Positions 5,455 through 9,886 of a DNA stretch of 9,886 nt are shown in pieces. The stretch spans positions 1 to 9,886 of the forward strand of contig JAKACB010000026.1 of assembly GCA_021796445.1 (NCBI GenBank), in the 5' to 3' direction. This stretch comes from Nanobdellota archaeon (GTDB taxonomy: Archaea > Nanoarchaeota > Nanoarchaeia > Parvarchaeales > Parvarchaeaceae). A model generated the notes under the pieces. That model had not been told where the DNA came from, searched no databases, and was given only the letters and a program-made list of their open reading frames with translations. The position numbers and the translations under genes are program-made. Position 1 is the first letter of the stretch. Each line of letters opens with the position of its first letter.

Positions 5455-6591
5455 ATGTCAGATGAAATAAAAAAGGTTTTGAACTCTGAAAAATTATCCT
5501 ATGAGTTGTATTCAAAACTTGAAAGTATAGAAAGAAATAAGCAGTTGAGAAAGAAACTGAAGGAACTTAAAGAACTAGACGTAAAGCACATCAAAGTATG
5601 GACTGAGATATATACCGAATTAAATATTCCTGTGAAGGAAAAAGCAAATAAAATTGAGCTTTTTCTTTTTGTTTTACTAAGAAGACTGTTCGGCAGCGGC
5701 CTTACATTAAGCGTAATTAATTCTTTGGAAAATAGGAAAGTTTCCGATTTGTCAAAAATTTTTGATATTATACCGGATAAACAAAGAGAGAAGGTAGTCA
5801 ACTACTTAGTCGAAGAGCTTTATCAGGAAAGAATTCTTAAAAAAGAATCCTGGGAAAGCGGAGTTTTATCCCACATAAGAGACGTGGTTTTTGGCATGAA
5901 TGACGGTTTAGTCGAAGTTTTGGCAGCAGTAGCTGGGTTTACAGGCGCCATACATGACAACCTGCTTATAGCAGTTGCAGGCACCATAGTAGGTTTATCT
6001 GGTACTATCTCAATGGCAGTGGGCGCTTATCTTTCCTCTAAATCTGAGAAAGATTTGGAATTTGAGGGCATAACCCGGTTAGAATTAGAGTTACAGGTAG
6101 CTAAGGAAAGATTAAAGGAGGATTTAGAAAAGCATTCTTTGAACTATCAAAAATTTGACAAGTCTTTAGAAGATCTTATTTCAAAATTAAAGAAAGAAAG
6201 AGACCCTATCTATAAAGTACTTGAAAGAGAAAGGAAAAATCCGCTTATGAATTTCATAAGTGGCAACGGTAAAATTTATCAAAGTAATAATTCGGTTAAT
6301 CCCGTAAAAGATGCGTTGTATGTGGGCGTGTTCTACATTTTTGGGGCAATTATACCCTTAATAAGCTTTCTTATCGGTTCTATAATTAAATCTAATACTT
6401 ATTATAATTTAGTGATATCAGTTATTTTGGCGTCTATAGCAATTGCCATTACTTCCCTTATAATAGCCCTTAATTCAAATGAAAAAGTATTTAGGTACAT
6501 AGGGAAAGCGTTAGGGCTTAGTCTTACTGCGGCGTTTGTCACTTTTTTAGTAGGCCACTTGGCTTCCGTTTACCTGCACATTGCCATTTAA
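5455..6591 (+). CDS. VIT1/CCC1-family iron/manganese transporter with N-terminal ferritin-like domain
   Basis: A 378-residue membrane protein. Residues 1-130 match the helical rubrerythrin/ferritin-like domain seen in MbfA-type proteins: E12 in SEKLSYELYSKLE and D42/H45 in the place of the usual ExxH. The VIT1 part starts near 139 with the signature RDVVFGMNDGLVEVLAAVAG (142-161); helix 2 (about 170-195) carries the conserved Met in ISMAVGAYLS; a charged helical region (about 200-262, Glu/Lys-rich) matches the metal-binding domain; helices 3-5 lie at about 286-310, 317-340 and 351-375, with the typical VKDALYVGVFYIFGAIIPL. It likely moves Fe2+ or Mn2+ out of the cytoplasm, protecting against metal overload. 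The iron-binding residues of the ferritin-like domain look incomplete (second site EELYQERI has no His). No Shine-Dalgarno or TATA box is evident, so it is probably read from the gene upstream. Confidence 0.88.
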   Translation: MSDEIKKVLNSEKLSYELYSKLESIERNKQLRKKLKELKELDVKHIKVWTEIYTELNIPVKEKANKIELFLFVLLRRLFGSGLTLSVINSLENRKVSDLSKIFDIIPDKQREKVVNYLVEELYQERILKKESWESGVLSHIRDVVFGMNDGLVEVLAAVAGFTGAIHDNLLIAVAGTIVGLSGTISMAVGAYLSSKSEKDLEFEGITRLELELQVAKERLKEDLEKHSLNYQKFDKSLEDLISKLKKERDPIYKVLERERKNPLMNFISGNGKIYQSNNSVNPVKDALYVGVFYIFGAIIPLISFLIGSIIKSNTYYNLVISVILASIAIAITSLIIALNSNEKVFRYIGKALGLSLTAAFVTFLVGHLASVYLHIAI

Positions 6592-6605
6592 TTGAATTTT
6601 TATGC

Positions 6606-6617
6606 CTAAAAATTAAT
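6606..6617 (+). promoter_or_regulatory. Possible TATA box of nnrE
   Basis: CTAAAAATTAAT is centred about 29 bases before the ATG at 6641 in a 49-base gap. The match to the archaeal consensus is modest. A T-run just before it (6597-6601) could end the transcript of the transporter gene. Confidence 0.3.
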
Positions 6618-6640
6618 AGAATTGATGCTAATTATAAAAC

Positions 6641-7279
6641 ATGGAATATTACAGCATAGAGGAAATAAAGAAGATTGAAGACGAAGCAATAAGGAAGGGC
6701 ATGACTGAAGAAAAGATGATGGATGCTGCCGGTCATTTAGTGGCCGATTTTATACATAGTAATATAGAATTTAATAAAGCAGTTTTTATAGCGGGCACTG
6801 GAAATAACGGAGGGGATACTTTATCAGCAGCTTTCCATTTATTTAATTTGGGCCATTCCGGCATAAAAGTTGTAATAGTTGGAAAAAAAGAAGAGTTGAA
6901 AGAAGGGCCACGGAACTTCCTTTATCTTATAAATGGCATAAAAGATATCCCAGTGAATTTCGCTTATGATTCAACAGAATTAGAAAGCCTAAATGAAACC
7001 ATAAAGAATGCAGATCTTTTAGTTGTTGGTATTTTTGGTATGGGCTTTCATGGAGATCTGCCGGATTTGGCAGAAAAGGCAATCGATTTAATAAATGATT
7101 CAAATGCCAAAAAGGTAAGTGTTGACATACCCTCTGGAATGAACGGGGATACGGGAGAGTTTAGAAAAACAGTAAAGTCAGATTTTACACTTACAATGAT
7201 GACCATGAAAAAGGCCTTTCAAAACCAGCAAGCTTTAACCGTTACCGGCAAAGTTTTCGTCATGGATTTATTAAACTAA
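6641..7279 (+). CDS. nnrE: NAD(P)H-hydrate epimerase (YjeF_N domain)
   Basis: Interconverts the R and S forms of damaged NAD(P)H hydrate so that a dehydratase can restore the cofactor. At 212 residues it is the stand-alone epimerase domain; the ADP/ATP-dependent dehydratase part (NnrD), often fused, is absent here and not seen nearby. Family marks: MMDAAGHLVADF (26-37) at the usual ENAG region, GTGNNGGDTLSAAFHL (52-67) for nucleotide and potassium binding, IFGMGFHGDL (131-140), and DIPSGMNGDTG (162-172). The Asp usually seen in VDAxFGxG is replaced: the sequence reads LVVGIFGMG, with Val129 where that Asp belongs, which may alter potassium binding. No membrane segment. Start at 6641 follows a weak TATA-like region; the next gene, sufS, has its own promoter. 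Confidence 0.9.
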   Translation: MEYYSIEEIKKIEDEAIRKGMTEEKMMDAAGHLVADFIHSNIEFNKAVFIAGTGNNGGDTLSAAFHLFNLGHSGIKVVIVGKKEELKEGPRNFLYLINGIKDIPVNFAYDSTELESLNETIKNADLLVVGIFGMGFHGDLPDLAEKAIDLINDSNAKKVSVDIPSGMNGDTGEFRKTVKSDFTLTMMTMKKAFQNQQALTVTGKVFVMDLLN

Positions 7280-7286
7280 TATAACG

Positions 7287-7311
7287 CTGTTATATTTATA
7301 AATAATAACAG
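7287..7311. promoter_or_regulatory. suf promoter with an inverted repeat around the TATA box (operator-like)
   Basis: CTGTTAT (7287-7293) and ATAACAG (7305-7311) form a perfect inverted repeat, 11 bases apart, exactly bracketing the TATA box TTTATAAATA (7295-7304). The TATA box is about 26 bases before the sufS ATG at 7324, so the mRNA is leaderless. A dimeric regulator bound here would block TBP, which would suit iron- or Fe-S-dependent repression. The regulator is unknown. Confidence 0.55.
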
Positions 7312-7323
7312 TTAGATAGTGCT

Positions 7324-8544
7324 ATGAATAATATGGACATAGAAAAGATACGCAGAGATTTTCCAATTTTGTTTAAAAAGATAAACGGCAATCCTCTAGT
7401 ATATCTGGACAATGCGGCGACTTCTCAAAAGCCATCTGCAGTCATAGAAGGCATTAAGTATTTTTATGAGAACATAAACGCTAACCCTATAAGAAGCATA
7501 CACGGCTTGGCAGAAGAGGCTACAAAGGCATATAATAATGCAAGAGAAAAAGTTGCCGCTTTCATAAATGCAGAGCCTGAAGAGATAGTTTTTGTTAGAA
7601 ACGCTACCGAGGCTATAAATCTAATTTCCTTTGCTTTTCCTTTTAAGAACGGTGACAGGGTTTCAACAACATACATGGAGCACCATTCAAATCTTTTGCC
7701 ATGGCTTCGCTTAAAAGAAAGAGGGATAAATGTTGACATAGTTTCGGTTTCTGACGATTATGAATTAGATATGGATTATTATAAACAGCTGCCTAAAAAT
7801 ACAAGGCTAGTTGCAGTAACCCACGTTTCAAATGTTACCGGTACAGTAAATGATGTAAAGGAGATAACAAAACTTTCGCATGAGCAAGGCTCTTTGGTCC
7901 TTGTAGACGCGGCACAGTCCATACCGCACATGAAATTTAATGTTAAAAATATAGGGGCTGATTTTGTAGCCTTCTCTGGTCATAAAATGCTTGCTCCTTT
8001 TGGTATAGGCGTTTTATACATAAAAAAGGATATAGCAGAAAATTTAAAGCCTTTTTTGACAGGCGGCGAAATGATAAAGGATGTAAGCCTGTCAAGAGTT
8101 ATCTATGAAAACGCTCCGAACCTGTTTGAGGCTGGTACCCAAAATGTTGAAGGCGCTTACGGCTTAGGTTTAGCCGTTGACTATCTAAATGAAATAGGGA
8201 TGGAAAACATAGAGAAATACGAAAATGAGCTCACTGCTTACTTATATGAAAAAGCAAAAGAACTTAATAACATAGAAATATACAGCGGGAAGAGTAAAAG
8301 ATTTGGCGGCATATTCTCATTTAATGTTTCGGGTCTGCATTCACATGATACTGCTTATTTGCTGGATAAAAAAGGAATAGCTATTAGATCTGGTTTTCAT
8401 TGCGCACAGCCATTAATAGAAGATAGACTAAAGTTAGATGGAGCAGCGAGAGCAAGTCTTTACTTTTACAATACAAAGGAAGAAATAGATACTTTCATAA
8501 ATGAATTAAATAATATAGCTGTTAAGTATGGAAAACGACGATAA
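7324..8544 (+). CDS. sufS: Cysteine desulfurase, SufS type (group II)
   Basis: PLP enzyme that takes sulfur from cysteine and leaves it as a persulfide for Fe-S cluster assembly. At 406 residues it has the usual length. Motifs in order: YLDNAATSQKP; NPIRSIHGLA; FVRNATEAINLI; EHHSNLLPW with His121, which stacks on PLP; DAAQS with Asp195 and Gln198, which contact PLP; SGHKMLAPFGIGVLY with the PLP lysine Lys221; FEAGTQNVEGAYGLG; and RSGFHCAQPL with Arg355 and the catalytic Cys360. All catalytic residues look present. The short spacing around Cys360 and the HCAQP motif place it in the SufS/CsdA group rather than IscS. It ends 17 bases inside sufU, so the two are co-transcribed and probably act as a pair. 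SufB, SufC and SufD are not in the window. Confidence 0.95.
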   Translation: MNNMDIEKIRRDFPILFKKINGNPLVYLDNAATSQKPSAVIEGIKYFYENINANPIRSIHGLAEEATKAYNNAREKVAAFINAEPEEIVFVRNATEAINLISFAFPFKNGDRVSTTYMEHHSNLLPWLRLKERGINVDIVSVSDDYELDMDYYKQLPKNTRLVAVTHVSNVTGTVNDVKEITKLSHEQGSLVLVDAAQSIPHMKFNVKNIGADFVAFSGHKMLAPFGIGVLYIKKDIAENLKPFLTGGEMIKDVSLSRVIYENAPNLFEAGTQNVEGAYGLGLAVDYLNEIGMENIEKYENELTAYLYEKAKELNNIEIYSGKSKRFGGIFSFNVSGLHSHDTAYLLDKKGIAIRSGFHCAQPLIEDRLKLDGAARASLYFYNTKEEIDTFINELNNIAVKYGKRR

Positions 8545-8908
8545 ATTCTATGAGTTGGTGGAGCTCTATAGAAATCCGGAACATTACGGTAAGCTTAGAA
8601 AATATAATTATTCTGAAGCAGGATATTCGCCATCATGCGGAGATAAATTTTCAGTGTATCTAGATGTTGAAAACGGTATAGTAAAAGATGCGTCTTTTGA
8701 TGGCAAGGGTTGTGTGATTTCAACGGTTTCGCTTTCAAAGCTATGCAGCTATCTTATTGGTAAACCCTTAAAAGAGGTTAAAGAAATGGAATTGAAGGAT
8801 ATTAAGAACCTGCTTGGCATAGAAGATATAAGTATTTCAAGAGTAAAATGCGCTACCGTCGGATTAGACACTGTAAAAAAGATATATAAAGAAATCAACA
8901 GTAGCTAA
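8528..8908 (+). CDS. sufU: SufU/IscU-like Fe-S scaffold or sulfur acceptor
   Basis: A 126-residue protein of the NifU_N/IscU fold. The metal-site residues are visible: Cys37 and Asp39 in SPSCGD, Cys62 in GKGCVIST, and Cys108 in RVKCATVGLDTV. GxGCxIS is SufU-like. The gap from Cys62 to Cys108 is 46 residues, close to IscU and shorter than in Bacillus SufU (about 62), so the insertion typical of Gram-positive SufU is missing. Lys107 stands where IscU has the His before the third Cys. It takes sulfur from SufS and passes it on, or holds a nascent cluster; which of the two cannot be told from sequence. The start overlaps sufS by 17 bases with no clear Shine-Dalgarno, suggesting coupled translation. 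Its stop lies three bases from the stop of the convergent nuclease gene. Confidence 0.9.
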   Translation: MENDDKFYELVELYRNPEHYGKLRKYNYSEAGYSPSCGDKFSVYLDVENGIVKDASFDGKGCVISTVSLSKLCSYLIGKPLKEVKEMELKDIKNLLGIEDISISRVKCATVGLDTVKKIYKEINSS

Positions 8909-8911
8909 TTT

Positions 8912-9625
8912 TTATTGATAATTCTCCAAAGAATTCGAATCAGCCAGTGCTTGCATACATTCTTTGTAATACGGGCAGTACTTGCATTCCCATACTTTTT
9001 TATTGTCAAAGTAATATTCAGCAGGCGGCAATATTTTATTTCTTAAATGGTAATCCAGGTCTTTGAATCTTTGCATTACTTTTTTGTATTCTTCTTCGTT
9101 GTATTCTACCTTGAACTGCTTTATCTCCAGGTTTTTCTTATCTGCATATACTAAAAGGCCATAATCCGCTTTTTGTGCTGCCAAATACAAAGAGATTTGC
9201 ATCTTGTGCTTAGGATCAGGTTCGTTTACTTTTGCTATATCTCCCGTTGATTTAGCTTCTATTATTATTTTTTTGCCTGTTTTAGTCTCTATATAATCAT
9301 CTATTCTCCCATAGATAGTGAATTTCGTGTTTTCGTCTGCATATGTTATTCTTATTGGCTTTTCCTCTTCTGCCACCGCTAAAGTACTTGATTCTTTAAG
9401 GGCCTTCGCTATAAATTCATGAACGCTGTTCCCCAAAGCAAATATTCTTAGTGCGCTGGTTTCTGTAGGTTTGGATATAAAGTAAGAGTAATAACTTCTT
9501 CGTATGCACATACCTATCTCGCTAGGGTAATAAGCTCCAATTGTTTTTGGTCTTGATTCCTCATTAAGATACTCATCTATTATGCTGCCTACATCCACAT
9601 CTACAAATGAATCATCATTTTGCAT
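8912..9625 (-). CDS. Cas4/RecB-like PD-(D/E)XK nuclease with a probable Fe-S cluster
   Basis: A 237-residue protein from the ATG at 9625. Nuclease motifs: GNSVHEF with His69, GRIDD with Asp109, EAK with Glu123 and Lys125, and QISLY with Gln143 and Tyr147, the PD-(D/E)XK core as in Cas4, AddB and RecB-type proteins. Cys40 in GMCIRRSYY plus Cys214, Cys217 and Cys223 in CKYCPYYKEC match the four-cysteine 4Fe-4S binding set of Cas4-like nucleases. It probably acts as a DNA exonuclease in repair or recombination. No CRISPR array or other cas gene is nearby, so a stand-alone Cas4-like role is more likely than adaptation. An upstream in-frame ATG at 9679 would add 18 residues (MIIVPFDKLFNILFTILV), but the TATA box for the 9625 start lies inside that stretch and it looks like translated A/T-rich DNA, so the shorter form is preferred. 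Confidence 0.85.
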   Translation of the reverse strand: MQNDDSFVDVDVGSIIDEYLNEESRPKTIGAYYPSEIGMCIRRSYYSYFISKPTETSALRIFALGNSVHEFIAKALKESSTLAVAEEEKPIRITYADENTKFTIYGRIDDYIETKTGKKIIIEAKSTGDIAKVNEPDPKHKMQISLYLAAQKADYGLLVYADKKNLEIKQFKVEYNEEEYKKVMQRFKDLDYHLRNKILPPAEYYFDNKKVWECKYCPYYKECMQALADSNSLENYQ

Positions 9626-9647
9626 TACCAATATAGTAAACAAAATG

Positions 9648-9656
9648 TTAAATAAC
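9648..9656 (-). promoter_or_regulatory. TATA box of the nuclease gene
   Basis: Minus strand TTATTTAAC is centred about 27 bases before the ATG at 9625, right for a leaderless transcript. A rival, TTTATTTAATC (9697-9707, minus), would suit the ATG at 9679, so the choice of start is not settled. Confidence 0.4.
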
Positions 9657-9748
9657 TTATCAAATGGAACAATTATCAAAATAGAATAAACTATAGATTA
9701 AATAAACCTGTCTAATCGTTTACCTTGCAATAAAATATGTGCAGTGAA

Positions 9749-9760
9749 ATATTTATATCC
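9749..9760 (+). promoter_or_regulatory. TATA box of the gene at 9781
   Basis: ATATTTATATCC, preceded by GTGAA, is a strong archaeal TATA box centred 26 bases before the ATG at 9781, the exact spacing for a leaderless start. It is the main reason to believe a gene begins there. Confidence 0.5.
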
Positions 9761-9780
9761 TTTACTTTCCATCCAATGAT

Positions 9781-9861
9781 ATGCTATTTAAAGCCTTAAA
9801 CAATAAAGAAGAGGAAAAGCAGAGCATTCCTATACATATTCACACACAACTAAGCACTTAA
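9781..9861 (+). CDS. 26-residue reading frame behind a strong promoter; possible frameshifted start of a longer gene
   Basis: Starting at 9781 the frame reads MLFKALNNKEEEKQSIPIHI and stops after 26 codons at 9861. It is charged and has no signal peptide. Immediately before the stop is (CA)4 at 9841-9848. If one CA unit were absent, reading would pass into HTTKHLNFTVKSKR and stay open to the window end at 9886. So this may be a true micro-protein, a longer gene broken or switched at the CA run, or a sequencing or assembly error near a contig end. No family can be assigned. The strong leaderless promoter favours a real transcript. Confidence 0.4.
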   Translation: MLFKALNNKEEEKQSIPIHIHTQLST

Positions 9862-9886
9862 ATTTTACAGTAAAAAGCAAGAGATC

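Noticed and set aside
5499..5801. 100-codon minus-strand frame
   Set aside because: Antisense to the ferritin-like domain of the VIT1 fusion, no promoter or family marks.
7464..7739. 91-codon minus-strand frame
   Set aside because: Antisense to the conserved N-terminal part of sufS.
9626..9679. 18-residue N-terminal extension of the nuclease
   Set aside because: It contains the TATA box of the preferred start and encodes a hydrophobic stretch not expected at the front of a cytoplasmic nuclease, though a rival TATA box keeps it possible.
1..9886. tRNA, rRNA or riboswitch
   Set aside because: No cloverleaf, rRNA-like segment or known riboswitch motif was seen in the gaps on reading both strands; a covariance-model search would be the decisive check.

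Overview
This window looks archaeal. It encodes an Orc1/Cdc6 initiator next to a region that looks like a chromosomal replication origin. Most genes are preceded by an archaeal TATA box (TTTAAATA or TTTATAAA types), and where a TATA box is clear the start codon usually lies only about 26 bases downstream, which points to leaderless mRNAs. The DNA is A/T-rich, intergenic gaps are short, and there is a large Asn-rich surface protein. This would fit a small-genome acidophilic lineage such as the low-GC ARMAN/Parvarchaeota group. That placement is inference from style, not proof.

Layout. Bases 1-1884 (minus strand) are one uninterrupted reading frame of 628 codons that runs off the left edge. It encodes a membrane-anchored or secreted protein with about three dozen N-glycosylation sequons. 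Bases 1885-2295 hold no gene. They contain the promoter and Shine-Dalgarno of the surface gene, three long origin-recognition-box repeats (two in one orientation, one inverted), two shorter half-like sites, an A/T-only unwinding region, and the promoter of orc1/cdc6 (2296-3564).

Bases 3647-5430 hold five small genes without firm function: an unknown soluble protein; a convergent small protein that resembles DUF5752-type archaeal proteins; two overlapping three-helix membrane proteins forming an operon; and a divergent unknown soluble protein that shares a 16-base palindromic TATA region with that operon.

Bases 5455-8908 are a plus-strand run about metal and cofactor care. It holds a VIT1/CCC1-type iron/manganese transporter with an N-terminal ferritin-like domain, a stand-alone NAD(P)H-hydrate epimerase (nnrE), and a sufS-sufU pair for Fe-S cluster assembly. 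The suf pair overlaps by 17 bases and sits behind a TATA box bracketed by a perfect 7-base inverted repeat that looks like an operator. A convergent gene (8912-9625) encodes a Cas4/RecB-like PD-(D/E)XK nuclease with four conserved cysteines. No CRISPR array or other cas gene is in the window. The right end has a strong leaderless promoter for a 26-codon reading frame that may be a longer gene broken at a (CA)4 run.

The genes that share a theme are those for iron: storage or transport (VIT1 fusion) and Fe-S assembly (SufS/SufU), with an Fe-S nuclease as a possible client. The most interesting non-coding element is the origin, whose boxes keep the usual TTTCCAGTGGAAA dyad but replace the usual run of G with GGTGTCTCT.
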